This document shows, one piece after another, positions 27,277 to 37,393 of a stretch of 64,000 nucleotides of DNA. Source of the stretch: Donghicola tyrosinivorans (GTDB lineage: Bacteria; Pseudomonadota; Alphaproteobacteria; Rhodobacterales; Rhodobacteraceae); assembly GCF_003003355.1 (NCBI RefSeq), contig NZ_PVTQ01000004.1, positions 301,244 to 365,243 on the forward strand, in the 5' to 3' direction. Below the pieces are notes generated by a model. It worked only from the letters and a program-made list of their open reading frames with translations. It searched no databases and had not been told where the DNA came from. The position numbers were made by a program, and so were the translations under genes. Position 1 is the stretch's first letter. Each line of letters opens with the position of its first letter.

Positions 27277-28221
27277 ATGAATAACGAAGTCCGTCTCGCC
27301 TTCGAACATCCGTCCGAGCGTGCCAAATCGATGCCGCTTCCGGGTCTGTCGGGGCCGCTTGATCGCATCAGCGTGCGCGATCACACCGTCGAGGTCGAAA
27401 TCGGTGCCTTTCAGGCCGAGCGCGGAACAACCCAGCGAGTTTGCTTCAACGTGGTGGTTGAGGTTCAGCCGATCCTTGATCCGCTGGAAGACGACGTGGA
27501 TCGTATCCTGTCCTATGACCGCGTGACCGAAGCCATTGCGTCGGCGCTGGCGGAAGAGCGGCTGAATTTACTGGAAACTCTCGCTGACCGTGTGGCCGTG
27601 TTGATCCTTGCCGAGCCACAAGCAGTGCGTGCATTCGTGCGCATCGAAAAGCTGGATCGCGGCCCTGGCGCGCTGGGGGTAGAGATTGTTCGCAACAAAC
27701 AGGACTACGCAGAGGGCCCAGAGCCGCACCACAACGCCGAAAACGATCCTCGGGTGGTCTACCTATCCAATGAGGCGATTTCGGCCCCACAGCTGCCGCT
27801 TTGGTTGAATCAGCTGACTGCCGGAAACCGTCCTGCGATCCTATGTGTGGGAAAGTCGGATATCGTCGCGCCGCAGACCGCTGCCAAGCTGGCGCAGCGC
27901 CGGATTGATCTACTCGCGATCGAGCAGAATGCATGGGTGCTGGCCGGTCGGGATCGTCGCTGCGTGGTGGTCGAAACCCGTACCGAACTCGATTGGGGAA
28001 TGAAACACGGCCAGATCAGTGTTTGGGCACCGTCGAAACTGGTGCTGGATGCGGTGGAACATCCCGCCTCGTACGAACCGATGGCCCTGTGTCAGTGGTT
28101 GGCCGCTGAAATGGATGCCGCCGAGATCGTGGTTGTCGGTGATGTGGATGTGGCAGCAGGGGCGCTGCCTGTGCGCCGTGTTGCAACGGATCAAGCGGAA
28201 CTCTTGCAAAACGCACAGTGA
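27277..28221 (+). CDS. folB: Dihydroneopterin aldolase with a C-terminal extension
   Basis: Folate-pathway aldolase cleaving dihydroneopterin to 6-hydroxymethyl-dihydropterin and glycolaldehyde. The start MNNEVRLAFEH is chosen because an earlier ATG lies in leader sequence. Residues 30-145 carry the FolB fold: DRISVRDHTVEVEIGAF, DRILSYDRVTEAI and LNLLETLADRVAVLIL with the conserved Glu. Ordinary FolB proteins are about 120 residues, but this one has 314. The extra 170 residues (PRVVYLSNEAI onward) match nothing I recognise. The gene directly precedes folP, supporting the folate role. Confidence 0.88.
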   Translation: MNNEVRLAFEHPSERAKSMPLPGLSGPLDRISVRDHTVEVEIGAFQAERGTTQRVCFNVVVEVQPILDPLEDDVDRILSYDRVTEAIASALAEERLNLLETLADRVAVLILAEPQAVRAFVRIEKLDRGPGALGVEIVRNKQDYAEGPEPHHNAENDPRVVYLSNEAISAPQLPLWLNQLTAGNRPAILCVGKSDIVAPQTAAKLAQRRIDLLAIEQNAWVLAGRDRRCVVVETRTELDWGMKHGQISVWAPSKLVLDAVEHPASYEPMALCQWLAAEMDAAEIVVVGDVDVAAGALPVRRVATDQAELLQNAQ

Positions 28222-28227
28222 TCGCGC

Positions 28228-29253
28228 ATGCACCGCGCTATGAAAGACTACATTCGTCCCTTGGTGCAAACTGGTCCGGCGCGTCCTCTGGGCGCGCAAA
28301 CTCTTGCGGGAGGGTGGGCATGGTTCACCCACGTGGAGGTGTTGTCGCGCGATGTTGCCCCGAAGGTCATTCCTGCGTCTGACCTGACAGCAGCACAATT
28401 GGCGCCGTTGATCACGCCGCGCGTGCCGATGGCGGGCATGTCTATGGCTCGGCCAAATCTGATGGGCATCCTGAATGTGACACCCGATAGTTTTTCGGAC
28501 GGGGGCCGTTTCGCCGCGCCGGAACAGGCGATTTCCCATGCCCGCGCTATGGCTGAGGCGGGGGCGGATATTCTGGATATCGGTGGCGAATCGACCCGTC
28601 CGGGCGCTGAAGAAGTGCCTGTCGAGGTCGAGATTGCGCGCACAGCGCCGGTCATCGCTGCCTTGCGCGGAGCGCTTGAGACTCCGATTTCGATCGACAC
28701 GCGCAAGTCATTGGTGGCCGCCGCCGCATTGCAGGCAGGTGCCAATCTGGTCAATGATGTTGCTGCAATGACTTTCGATCCTGCTATTGCAAAGACCACT
28801 GCCGACGCCGGTGCGCCGATTTGTCTGATGCATGCCCAAGGCGATCCGCAGACCATGCAAGATGCGCCAAGTTACGCGAATGTCGTTCTGGATGTATATG
28901 ATCTTCTTTATGAACGCATCATCGCGGCCGAGAAGTCTGGTATCCCACGTGAACGTATCTGCATCGATCCGGGCATCGGGTTTGGCAAAACGCTCGAGCA
29001 TAACTTGGCCCTATTGCAGCGCCTCTCGCTCTTTCACAGCCTAGGCTGTCCGATTTTGCTAGGCGTGTCGCGTAAACGATTTATCGGTACGCTTGCCAAT
29101 GAACCGCAGGCTGACCGGCGAATGCCCGGCTCGGTCGCGGTTGCTTTGGCCGGTGTGCACCAAGGAGCGCAAATCATGCGTGTCCATGATCTGGCTGAAA
29201 CACGTCAGGCACTCACGCTTTTCACCGCCGTGACTGGAGGCTTCCCAGAATGA
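28228..29253 (+). CDS. folP: Dihydropteroate synthase
   Basis: Joins hydroxymethyl-dihydropterin pyrophosphate with p-aminobenzoate; the target of sulfonamides. Of 341 residues, the catalytic TIM barrel runs from about 68: [27 protein letters not shown], the conserved [20 protein letters not shown] and VSRKRFIGT. The N-terminal 65 residues are an extension of unclear role. The first ATG lies six bases after the folB stop; a second ATG four codons in is possible. Its stop overlaps glmM by four bases, so folB, folP and glmM are one operon. Confidence 0.96.
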   Translation: MHRAMKDYIRPLVQTGPARPLGAQTLAGGWAWFTHVEVLSRDVAPKVIPASDLTAAQLAPLITPRVPMAGMSMARPNLMGILNVTPDSFSDGGRFAAPEQAISHARAMAEAGADILDIGGESTRPGAEEVPVEVEIARTAPVIAALRGALETPISIDTRKSLVAAAALQAGANLVNDVAAMTFDPAIAKTTADAGAPICLMHAQGDPQTMQDAPSYANVVLDVYDLLYERIIAAEKSGIPRERICIDPGIGFGKTLEHNLALLQRLSLFHSLGCPILLGVSRKRFIGTLANEPQADRRMPGSVAVALAGVHQGAQIMRVHDLAETRQALTLFTAVTGGFPE

Positions 29254-30596
29254 CTCGCCAATTTTTCGGAACCGATGGGGTTCGTGGCACTGCGAACCAA
29301 TACCCTATGACTGCCGAAATGGCATTGAAGATCGGCGCTGCTGCAGGCCGGTACTTCCGTCGTGACGGTTCGGATACCCACCGCGTGGTGATCGGCAAGG
29401 ACACGCGCTTGTCGGGCTATATGTTTGAGAACGCGCTGACGGCAGGTTTTACCTCGACCGGTATGAACGTGCTGCTGTTGGGGCCGATCCCGACACCGGC
29501 GGTTGGTCTCTTGACCACCTCGATGCGGGCGGATGTGGGGGTGATGATCTCGGCGTCACACAATCCACACCATGATAATGGCATCAAATTCTTTGGCCCC
29601 GACGGGTTCAAACTGTCCGATGAGGCGGAAGAAGAGATCGAAGCGCTAGTTCTTAGTGATGTGCAGCCTGCCAAGGCCGAGAATATCGGTCGCGCCCGCC
29701 GGATTGATGATGGCCGCTTCCGCTATATCGAGCGTTTGAAAGGCACGTTTCCTGCGGGTCGTCGTCTGGATGGTTTGAAGGTGGTGATCGACTGTGCGAA
29801 CGGGGCGGCCTATCGTGCAGCGCCCGAAGCTCTGTGGGAGCTTGGCGCCGAAGTGATCCCTGTGGGCACCAGCCCGAACGGGACCAACATCAACAAGAAC
29901 TGTGGCTCGACCGATCCCCGCGCTGCGGCTGAAGCCGTGCTGGCCAATGGCGCCGATGTAGGCATCTGCCTTGATGGCGATGCGGATCGCGTCATGATCA
30001 TCGACGAAAAGGGCAAGATCGCGGACGGCGACCAGTTGATGGGCCTGATCGCGGCCCGTTGGGCTGCCGAAGATCGCCTGAAGGGCGGGGCGCTGGTTGC
30101 GACGGTCATGTCCAACCTTGGCCTGGAGCGATACCTGAAAGCCCGCAACATCGGTCTGGCGCGCACCAAGGTTGGCGACCGCTATGTGGTCGAGGAAATG
30201 CGCAAGAACGGCTATAATCTGGGGGGCGAACAGTCAGGGCACGTGGTCATGACCGATTTCGCCACCACCGGTGACGGTCTGTTGGCAGGTCTGCAATTCC
30301 TGTCGGAAATGGTACTGACCGGAAAACGCGCCAGCGAGTTGGCCCGCAGCTTTGAGCCCGTGCCGCAAATGCTGAAGAACGTCCGCTATAGCGACGGGCA
30401 AACCCCGTTGGAAGTTGCGTCTGTCAAAGCCGCCATTGCTGAGGCAGAGAGCCGTCTGGAAGGGCGTGGGCGCCTTTTGATCCGCAAATCGGGGACAGAG
30501 CCGTTGATCCGCGTGATGGCAGAATGCGAAGATCCCGCGCTGCTGATGCAAGTGGTGGATGGCATTGTCTCGGAAGTAGAAAGCGCCACGCGCTAA
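29250..30596 (+). CDS. glmM: Phosphoglucosamine mutase
   Basis: Converts glucosamine-6-phosphate to glucosamine-1-phosphate for UDP-GlcNAc and cell-wall synthesis. All 448 residues are typical: [12 protein letters not shown] at the start, the phosphoserine loop [16 protein letters not shown] (near residue 98), the magnesium motif DGDADRVM, the sugar-binding GGEQSGHVV and the C-terminal [12 protein letters not shown] phosphate site. GGAGG precedes the ATG. The folP-glmM pairing is widespread in proteobacteria. A strong bidirectional terminator follows. Confidence 0.98.
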   Translation: MTRQFFGTDGVRGTANQYPMTAEMALKIGAAAGRYFRRDGSDTHRVVIGKDTRLSGYMFENALTAGFTSTGMNVLLLGPIPTPAVGLLTTSMRADVGVMISASHNPHHDNGIKFFGPDGFKLSDEAEEEIEALVLSDVQPAKAENIGRARRIDDGRFRYIERLKGTFPAGRRLDGLKVVIDCANGAAYRAAPEALWELGAEVIPVGTSPNGTNINKNCGSTDPRAAAEAVLANGADVGICLDGDADRVMIIDEKGKIADGDQLMGLIAARWAAEDRLKGGALVATVMSNLGLERYLKARNIGLARTKVGDRYVVEEMRKNGYNLGGEQSGHVVMTDFATTGDGLLAGLQFLSEMVLTGKRASELARSFEPVPQMLKNVRYSDGQTPLEVASVKAAIAEAESRLEGRGRLLIRKSGTEPLIRVMAECEDPALLMQVVDGIVSEVESATR

Positions 30597-30623
30597 CCTA
30601 TTGGTCGCCAGAGAAAAATGATC

Positions 30624-30656
30624 GGCGCGCCTGAAGAGGCGCGCCCTTTATTTTTT
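30624..30656. terminator. Bidirectional terminator between glmM and the EamA gene
   Basis: Two copies of the palindrome GGCGCGCC (30624-30631 and 30638-30645) form a perfect 8-bp stem around TGAAGA. CTTTATTTTTT follows on the plus strand, and ATCATTTTTC follows on the minus strand. The plus-strand T run overlaps the last codons of the convergent EamA gene. Confidence 0.85.
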
Positions 30657-31559
30657 CCGGAACAGGTTGCGGAATGCGTCCCACTGGCTCATGCCCATGC
30701 CGGTCAGGATCAGCCCCAAGGCGATGAAAAGGCCTGCGGGTAGAGCCTCGCCCAAGAAAACTGCGCCAAAGATCATCGACCAGAACGGCACTTGATAATT
30801 GGTGAGGGACATGAAGGTCGATCCCGCGCTGCGGATCACCAGAATGCGCAGCAGGTTTGCACCAGCGGTTTGTACCATTCCCAGCATCACCAGCACCATC
30901 AAGGTTGTCAGATCGGGTAGGGGCGGTGCGCCCTCTGTTGCAATTGCCAATGGAACGGCAGCTCCTGCGGCGACGACCATCGTGATTGCGCCCATAGCGA
31001 TCGGGTCGATGGGCGGGCAATTGCGGGTGGTGACGGAGCTGATGGCATAGCAGCAAGCTGCGCCGAAACACGCCAGACGGCCCCAATTCTCTAGCGCCGC
31101 GCCAGAGCTTTGAAACAGCCCGTCCCCCAGCAGAACCAAAACGCCGCCAAAGCCGACCAGCATCCCGAAGACACGCCGAGGCGTCATGCGCTCTCCAACC
31201 GAAAAGAAATGCGCCATGGGCATCACGACCAGTGCCACGGCCGCCATCGAAACGCCTGCTGTGGCGGATGTCACATGCTGTTGGCCCCAACTTAGTAGGG
31301 CAAAGGGGATGACGGAACTGAACAGCGCCGCGACCACTAGAAAGGGCCAGCGGCGTTTGCCGTCTTGCGGGCGTACGATCCGCCCACCGCGTAGTCGCCA
31401 GACCATCACGGTCAAAAGTGCCGCAAATCCAAGGCGGTAGGCCACCAGCCAAAAGGGCGTTACCCCGCGCAATGCTAGCTCAATGCCTAGAAAGCTTGCT
31501 CCCCAGACAAAGCCAAGGGTGGCAACCATGATCCAGCTGCGCGATGTGATCTCGGGCAT
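30648..31559 (-). CDS. EamA/DMT family transporter
   Basis: Inner-membrane permease of the drug/metabolite superfamily, 303 residues with ten predicted helices in two EamA repeats (WGASFLGIELALRGVTPFW in the first, VMLGMVQTAGANLLRILVIRS in the second). I place the start at MPEITSRSW, where AAGAGG lies upstream. A start 21 codons earlier would put the ilvC terminator inside the coding region. Substrate cannot be read from sequence; relatives export amino acids or other metabolites. Its neighbour ilvC, which ends upstream, offers a faint hint of amino-acid export but no proof. Confidence 0.9.
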   Translation of the reverse strand: MPEITSRSWIMVATLGFVWGASFLGIELALRGVTPFWLVAYRLGFAALLTVMVWRLRGGRIVRPQDGKRRWPFLVVAALFSSVIPFALLSWGQQHVTSATAGVSMAAVALVVMPMAHFFSVGERMTPRRVFGMLVGFGGVLVLLGDGLFQSSGAALENWGRLACFGAACCYAISSVTTRNCPPIDPIAMGAITMVVAAGAAVPLAIATEGAPPLPDLTTLMVLVMLGMVQTAGANLLRILVIRSAGSTFMSLTNYQVPFWSMIFGAVFLGEALPAGLFIALGLILTGMGMSQWDAFRNLFRKK

Positions 31560-31573
31560 GAGGGCCTCTTTGG

Positions 31574-31608
31574 AAACGAAAACGCCCCGGCCTTTGCGGA
31601 CCGGGGCG
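31574..31608 (-). terminator. Rho-independent terminator of ilvC
   Basis: On the minus strand CGCCCCGG and CCGGGGCG (31601-31608 and 31583-31590) form an 8-bp stem around a 10-nt loop, with TTTTCGTTTCC following. It lies between the ilvC stop and the EamA start. Confidence 0.85.
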
Positions 31609-31646
31609 AAAGGATTGGGCATGGCCCGCAGGCCAGCGCCTTAACC

Positions 31647-32705
<1,059 letters not shown>

Positions 32706-32742
32706 TTATGCCATGGAATTTCGATGAATGCGCTTTCAATCT

Positions 32743-32780
32743 TGCGCGTAGTTTCGGTATTTGCGAAAAAACTATGCGCA
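32743..32780. promoter_or_regulatory. Dyad in the ilvC-lrp divergent promoter
   Basis: TGCGCGTAGTTT (32743-32754) and AAACTATGCGCA (32769-32780) are inverted copies, 11 of 12 positions matching, around an A/T-rich 14-base centre. The second arm is 24 bases from the Lrp start codon, and the first is 73 bases from ilvC. Lrp/AsnC proteins usually bind such dyads and repress their own genes, so it is a likely operator; the regulator is inferred. Confidence 0.6.
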
Positions 32781-32804
32781 TATTTTTTTAAGTCCGAGTA
32801 AATC

Positions 32805-33260
32805 ATGCTTGATGACACAGACAGACGCATTCTGCGCCTTTATCAGGCAGATCCGTCTATTTCTTCCGCAGACCTTGCCGAAAGGGCGGGGGTTAGCAGT
32901 GGTGCCTGTTGGCGTAGGCTTGAAAAGATGCGCAGTACCGGAGTGATCAACGGCGTTCAGGCGGTGATCGACTGGCGCGCCTTGGGCTATGAGGTCGAGG
33001 TCTCCTTGCGCGTGGTGCTGGACAAGACCATTCCCAATGCCTTCGAGACCTTCAGCGCCGCCGCCCGCGATGTTCCCGAGGTTCTCGAAATCCAGAGCTT
33101 TCTTGGCCGTGTTGATTTGCGCCTTTCTCTGATCGCGCGCGATATGGCGCATTATCAGAAACTCTACCGGGAACGCATCCTCACTTTGCCCCACATTGTG
33201 GACATCGAGGCGCTGATGCATGTGGCCCGTATTCAGGGGCAAGGAACCCTGCCCATATGA
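32805..33260 (+). CDS. Lrp/AsnC family regulator, first of a pair
   Basis: A 151-residue transcription factor. The N-terminal helix-turn-helix (DDTDRRILRLYQADPSISSADLAERAGVS, given here in parts: DDTDRRILRLY, SADLAERAGVS) is followed by CWRRLEKMRSTGVI, and the C-terminal RAM ligand domain by VLEIQSFLGRVDLRL. The gene diverges from ilvC and probably controls it in response to an amino acid. Its stop overlaps the start of a second Lrp gene by four bases, so the two are made together. Sequence identity between the two is modest, mainly in the winged-helix and RAM scaffolds. Confidence 0.93.
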   Translation: MLDDTDRRILRLYQADPSISSADLAERAGVSSGACWRRLEKMRSTGVINGVQAVIDWRALGYEVEVSLRVVLDKTIPNAFETFSAAARDVPEVLEIQSFLGRVDLRLSLIARDMAHYQKLYRERILTLPHIVDIEALMHVARIQGQGTLPI

Positions 33261-33730
33261 TGGATCTGGACGAGATCGACCTGAAGCTTCTGCAAGCCCT
33301 TTCCCAAGACGCCACCCTCAGCGCGGGCGCGTTGGGCCGGCGTTTTGGTCTGTCGCAGCCAGCTGCATGGCGGCGGATCAAACGCCTTTGGTCAGAAGGG
33401 GCACTGTCCCACCGCCGCCTGGTTCTGGATCATGAGGCCCTTGGCTTCGGCGTCACCGTCTTTCTTGGCGTGAAATTGGCGACAAAGGGCAGGGTCAGCC
33501 TTGAGGACTTTGAACGGGCAGTGACCGCCATTCCCGAAGTGCAAACTGTCGAACACATCCTTGGCGTCTATGATTACCGTCTGCGCATTGTCGCCCGTGA
33601 TATCAGCGACTTCGAACGGGTCTTGCGCCGCCGGATCATGGCGCTGCCCGGTGTTGGGGACGTGGAAGCAAACGTCTTGCTGAGCGAAGAGCGCCTTCCG
33701 GGACCGCTGGGTGGCGCGGGGGCGAAGTGA
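33257..33730 (+). CDS. Lrp/AsnC family regulator, second of a pair
   Basis: A 157-residue Lrp/AsnC protein starting MMDLDEIDLKLLQALSQD, with helix-turn-helix SAGALGRRFGLSQPAAWRR and a RAM domain around VQTVEHILGVYDYRLRIVARD. It is translationally coupled to the preceding Lrp gene through an ATGA overlap. A long A/T-rich hairpin begins at its stop codon. The two coupled proteins could form mixed oligomers; that is an inference from gene order, as known Lrp/AsnC proteins assemble as dimers to hexadecamers. Confidence 0.93.
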   Translation: MMDLDEIDLKLLQALSQDATLSAGALGRRFGLSQPAAWRRIKRLWSEGALSHRRLVLDHEALGFGVTVFLGVKLATKGRVSLEDFERAVTAIPEVQTVEHILGVYDYRLRIVARDISDFERVLRRRIMALPGVGDVEANVLLSEERLPGPLGGAGAK

Positions 33731-33782
33731 GTATTTGTGCAATAAAGAAGCACTTTTGAACTTCTTTATTGTTAAAATACTC
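33729..33782. other. Long A/T-rich hairpin after the Lrp pair
   Basis: Two 22-base arms (33729-33750 and 33761-33782) match at 19 positions around a 10-base loop, differing only in three central bases (GTG against TAA). The arms are strongly A/T-rich in a G/C-rich genome: AATAAAGAAG and CTTCTTTATT. No T run follows, so it is not a standard terminator. It could be an Lrp operator for the downstream aminotransferase, an RNA processing site or a small mobile remnant. Confidence 0.6.
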
Positions 33783-33907
33783 ATTCGATAGCGGTTTCAA
33801 ACGACGTGCCCGCGAGCGGGGGCGATTTGCATGCAAAAGTATTCCTCGCCAGTGACCGCTTGGGCCGTTACCACTTTGCCTAAACGTGCATTCGAGGAGG
33901 CAATGGT

Positions 33908-35032
33908 ATGGCGTTATTGGATAATGTGGACCCGCAGGGGCTTGAAGAGTTCTCGGTGGTTTTTACCGACCGTTCGCTGAACCATATGTCGGCGGTCTTT
34001 CAAAAAGTCATGAACGACATCTCTTCCATGTTGAAAGAGGTTTATAATGCCAAGGGCGTCGCACTTGTCCCTGGTGGCGGGACCTACGGGATGGAGGCCG
34101 TCGCGCGGCAGTTTGCCAAGGGCGAAAAGGTTTTGGTCGTGCGGAATGGGTGGTTCTCGTTCCGCTGGACGCAGATCATTGATGCTGGGAAAATCACCGA
34201 TCAGACGACCGTGATGAAGGCGCGGCAGATGGGCAATGATCCTCATTCCCCGTTTGCACCCGCACCGATTGACGAGGTCACTGCCCGTATTCGCGAAGAG
34301 CGGCCTGCGATTGTTTTCGCGCCCCATGTGGAAACGTCTAGCGGAGTAATTCTGCCTGATACTTATATCGCGGCACTGAGCGCAGCGGCGCATGCGGTTG
34401 GCGCGTTGATGGTGCTGGACTGCATCGCCAGCGGGTGCATTTGGGTGGATATGGAGGCGCTTGGCGTCGATGTTCTGATCTCGGCGCCGCAGAAGGGGTG
34501 GTCTTCCAGTCCTTCGGCAGGTCTGGTCATGATGAGCGAGCGTGCTTTGGCGCGGCTTGAGGAAACCCAGTCGGACAGCTTCGCGGTCGATCTGAAAAAA
34601 TGGTATCAGATCATGCAGGCTTATGAAAACGGTGGCCATGCCTATCACGCCACCATGCCGACGGACGCCCTTCGTGCGTTCCGCGATACCATGGCCGAGA
34701 CCAAGATCTACGGGTTTGAACGCCTGCGCGAGCATCAGTGGGAGTTGGGGAATGGCGTTCGCGCTATTCTGGCAGAACGGGGCATCCAGTCTGTCGCCGC
34801 TGAGGGCTTTGGCGCGCCGGGGGTGGTTGTCAGCTACACGGACAACCCTGAAGTCCAGAGTGGACGCGCATTTGCCGCAAAAGGGTATCAGATCGCGGCG
34901 GGCGTTCCGCTGCAGTGCGATGAGCCGCAGGGTTTCTCGACCTTCCGTCTGGGGCTGTTTGGTTTGGATAAGCTGTTCAATGTGGAAGCGACATTGAAGC
35001 GGATCAGCGCGGCGCTGGACGCCGCACTGTAA
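33908..35032 (+). CDS. Class V aminotransferase, alanine-glyoxylate type
   Basis: PLP-dependent fold type I enzyme, 374 residues. Marks are VALVPGGGTYGMEAVARQFA near residue 50, VVRNGWFSFRW, the aspartate in LMVLDCIASGC and the cofactor lysine in ISAPQKGWSSSPS. The C-terminal region AAGVPLQCDEP and FRLGLFG is like that of alanine-glyoxylate and serine-pyruvate aminotransferases. The amino donor and acceptor cannot be fixed. GAGGAGG precedes the ATG by about seven bases. It lies downstream of the two Lrp regulators across an A/T-rich hairpin, which may tie its expression to amino-acid supply. Confidence 0.87.
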   Translation: MALLDNVDPQGLEEFSVVFTDRSLNHMSAVFQKVMNDISSMLKEVYNAKGVALVPGGGTYGMEAVARQFAKGEKVLVVRNGWFSFRWTQIIDAGKITDQTTVMKARQMGNDPHSPFAPAPIDEVTARIREERPAIVFAPHVETSSGVILPDTYIAALSAAAHAVGALMVLDCIASGCIWVDMEALGVDVLISAPQKGWSSSPSAGLVMMSERALARLEETQSDSFAVDLKKWYQIMQAYENGGHAYHATMPTDALRAFRDTMAETKIYGFERLREHQWELGNGVRAILAERGIQSVAAEGFGAPGVVVSYTDNPEVQSGRAFAAKGYQIAAGVPLQCDEPQGFSTFRLGLFGLDKLFNVEATLKRISAALDAAL

Positions 35033-35047
35033 GTCTGGCGCTGGGGC

Positions 35048-36250
35048 TTAGCGCATGCCAAGCCCCAGTTGCATAAGGGTTTTTCGCACTGGGGCCAGTG
35101 AGTATAGGGCGTTCAGGCCCGCTGCCCGTGCGTCGCGCAGGGGCTGCGCGGAAAGCTGCGAAGTGCGGTTCAGAATGTCGATGCCAGTCACTCGGGCCAG
35201 CACTTCGGGGTGACGGCGGCGGTGATAGCGCTCCAGCATCTGCGGGCTGCCCACATTTGCGGGATCGGCTTTGGCCAGATCCAGCAGGCAGCGCTGATCG
35301 GCCAGTGACATGTTCAGACCCTGTGCGCCAATCGGCGGTACGACGTGGGCGGCCTCGGCGACCAGAGCGGTGCGGGCACCGTACATGGTTTCGGCCCACT
35401 GGCTGATGATCGGCCAGACCGTGCGGCGGGACGCCAATGTGAGCGGTCCCAAAATCTGGCAGGACCGGTCGTTCATGGCGGCCTCGAATTCCGGCACATC
35501 CATCTCCATCAGGCGCTGAACCTCGGCTCCGTCTTCCATCCAGACAATGGCTGAACTGGGTCGGCCTTCATAATCGGGCAGCGGGACCAGCGTGAAGGGG
35601 CCGCCGCGGCGGTGAATCTCGGTCGAGACATTTTCGTGGGGCAGCGGGTGCGTTACCGCAAAAGCCAAGGCCTTTTGCCCGTAGCGACGGGTTTTCACCG
35701 GAATATCCAGCGCCTTGCGCACTGGCGAGTTACGGCCGTCAGCGGCAATCAGCAGCTTGGCGCTGGCCACGGTGCCGTCGCTGAGGCGGACACGGGCTTC
35801 GCTGCTGCGGGCCAGAACGCCCGCGGTGCCAACGCCGGTGCGGAAGGTCACCGTCGGGATGGTTTCTAGATGGGCCACCATTTCGCGCCGCAGAAGCCAG
35901 TTGGGCAGGTTCCAGCCAAAGGGCAGCTCGGAAATGTCAGAGGCGTTGAAATCCTTGGTTACGCGCGGGGCACCATCAGGGCCACCTGCGTCAACGATCC
36001 GCATCACTTGCAGCGGCATCGCATGGGCATCAAGACGCGCCCACAGGCCCGCCTCATCCAGAAAGTCGCGACCGGGTTGCAGGATCGCCGTGGTGCGCAG
36101 GTCCGACCCTTCGGCATCCCGTTCGGTGACGGGCGGGGCAGGGTCCACGCAAAGGACGGTAAATCCGGCGGTTCCGAAGGCGGCAGCGGCGCTGAGGCCG
36201 GCAACGCCGCCTCCCGATACGATGATGTCGTAGGTTTCGCTCTGGGTCAT
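35048..36250 (-). CDS. UbiH/UbiF-type FAD monooxygenase
   Basis: Flavin hydroxylase of ubiquinone ring synthesis, 400 residues from MTQSETYDII. The FAD dinucleotide fold is VSGGGVAGLSAAAAFG (residues 10-25), the second motif is LLIAADGRNSPVRKAL, and the third is the family's GAQGLNMSLAD preceded by EAAHVVPP. An ATG 17 codons upstream is possible but less likely by homology. Whether it hydroxylates C1, C5 or C6 of the ring cannot be told; roseobacters may use one enzyme for several positions. It converges on the aminotransferase gene, only 15 bases away. Confidence 0.88.
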   Translation of the reverse strand: MTQSETYDIIVSGGGVAGLSAAAAFGTAGFTVLCVDPAPPVTERDAEGSDLRTTAILQPGRDFLDEAGLWARLDAHAMPLQVMRIVDAGGPDGAPRVTKDFNASDISELPFGWNLPNWLLRREMVAHLETIPTVTFRTGVGTAGVLARSSEARVRLSDGTVASAKLLIAADGRNSPVRKALDIPVKTRRYGQKALAFAVTHPLPHENVSTEIHRRGGPFTLVPLPDYEGRPSSAIVWMEDGAEVQRLMEMDVPEFEAAMNDRSCQILGPLTLASRRTVWPIISQWAETMYGARTALVAEAAHVVPPIGAQGLNMSLADQRCLLDLAKADPANVGSPQMLERYHRRRHPEVLARVTGIDILNRTSQLSAQPLRDARAAGLNALYSLAPVRKTLMQLGLGMR

Positions 36251-36308
36251 GCTTTGTCTCCTTGGCACAACCACATAGAGCGAAACGCGGGGGGCGTCCA
36301 AGCGACGA

Positions 36309-36560
36309 TTAGCCCCGTGTGATCAAAAGCAGGATGATCCACATGACCGGCACAAAGCCGACCGCAGGCAGATAGAGGCCGGGAATGCCAAAAGTCAGCA
36401 CCGAGATGCCCCAGAGGCTGACGATGGCAATGATAAAGAACCAGATGTTGTTCTTGTCGCCGTGCAGCAGATCGCGGGCAATCCAGCCAATCACGGGGAT
36501 CGACAGAACGATACGGGCCACAAGGTTGCTGCGGGGCGCGGAGGGAGAGAGAGCAGTCAT
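36309..36560 (-). CDS. Small two-helix membrane protein
   Basis: An 83-residue protein of unknown function. I place the start at MTALSPSAPRSN, preceded by AAAGG. Two or three hydrophobic segments are seen: a short amphipathic one (residues 15-26, IVLSIPVIGWIA), then NIWFFIIAIVSLWGISVLTF and VGFVPVMWIILLLI, split by GIPGLYLPA. It lies between the UbiH-type gene and a HAD phosphatase on the same strand. No family name comes to mind with confidence. Confidence 0.75.
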   Translation of the reverse strand: MTALSPSAPRSNLVARIVLSIPVIGWIARDLLHGDKNNIWFFIIAIVSLWGISVLTFGIPGLYLPAVGFVPVMWIILLLITRG

Positions 36561-36633
36561 GGTTTTTTCCTTTCGTTGCCTCGTGCCTAGCGCGGGTCGA
36601 AAGCTGAGTGCCATGAGCAGCTTTGTCGCTGTG

Positions 36634-37281
36634 TCAATCTGTCAGGCGCGACAAAAAGTCATTCAAATCAGGAGTATGGAAGTGGATGTGATCTGCCGGC
36701 TCCGGCTGTGGGGCCACGTGCACGGTGCGCATGCCGATGGCGTGAGGGACCGTCAGATTGCGGGGATCGTCTTCGAACATTGCGGCGCGTTTGGGGTCCA
36801 GTTTGTCCATGGCGAAGACCCGTTCAAAGGCGGCCGCTTCGGGTTTGGGGCGATAGCCTGCGTGCTCAACCCCGTAAATCGCATCGAAAAGGCCCGACAG
36901 ACCACGTGCCTCTAGCACGTTGCGGGCATAGGGGGCGGCGCCGTTTGTGTAGATGATCTTACGCCCGGGCAGCGCGGCGATCTTTTCGGCAAGATCAGCA
37001 TCCGGCGACAAGACCGAGAAATCGATGTCGTGAACCTCGTCCAGAAACGGATCAGGATCGACGGAATGCTCGGCCATCAGGCCCGCCAATGTCGTGCCAT
37101 GCAAGCGCCAGTAGGTGCGTCGCAGGTCGTTGGCATGTTCGGCGGTCACATTCAGTGTCCGCATCACATAGTTCACCATCTTCTCTTCGATCTGATCGAA
37201 AAGGCGCATGTGGGGTGGATACAGGGTGTTGTCCAGATCGAACACCCAAGTGTCCACGTGGCTGAAAGCATTACGGGTCAT
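36634..37281 (-). CDS. HAD-family pyrimidine 5'-nucleotidase
   Basis: Cytosolic HAD phosphatase, 215 residues from MTRNAFSHVDTWVFD or the adjacent upstream Met. Catalytic loop I is VFDLDNTLYPP with the nucleophile and acid Asp pair, loop II is IIYTNGA, loop III has KP in YRPKPEAAAFE, and loop IV is MFEDDPRNL. The NTLYPP form is that of the YjjG/Ssm1 pyrimidine nucleotidases. A longer reading frame extends upstream into the promoter of a divergent GntR gene and is not likely used. Natural substrate is probably a pyrimidine nucleoside monophosphate; this is by family only. Confidence 0.88.
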   Translation of the reverse strand: MTRNAFSHVDTWVFDLDNTLYPPHMRLFDQIEEKMVNYVMRTLNVTAEHANDLRRTYWRLHGTTLAGLMAEHSVDPDPFLDEVHDIDFSVLSPDADLAEKIAALPGRKIIYTNGAAPYARNVLEARGLSGLFDAIYGVEHAGYRPKPEAAAFERVFAMDKLDPKRAAMFEDDPRNLTVPHAIGMRTVHVAPQPEPADHIHFHTPDLNDFLSRLTD

Positions 37282-37393
37282 GATGATCACATAGGCCCTA
37301 TGCGCCAAATTGCCTAGTAAGTCGTGGTATTCTTTGGGTTGATTACGGTAACAGGTCCGGCATACCTTGGCCCGATCTTGTGTAGGAGCCCCC

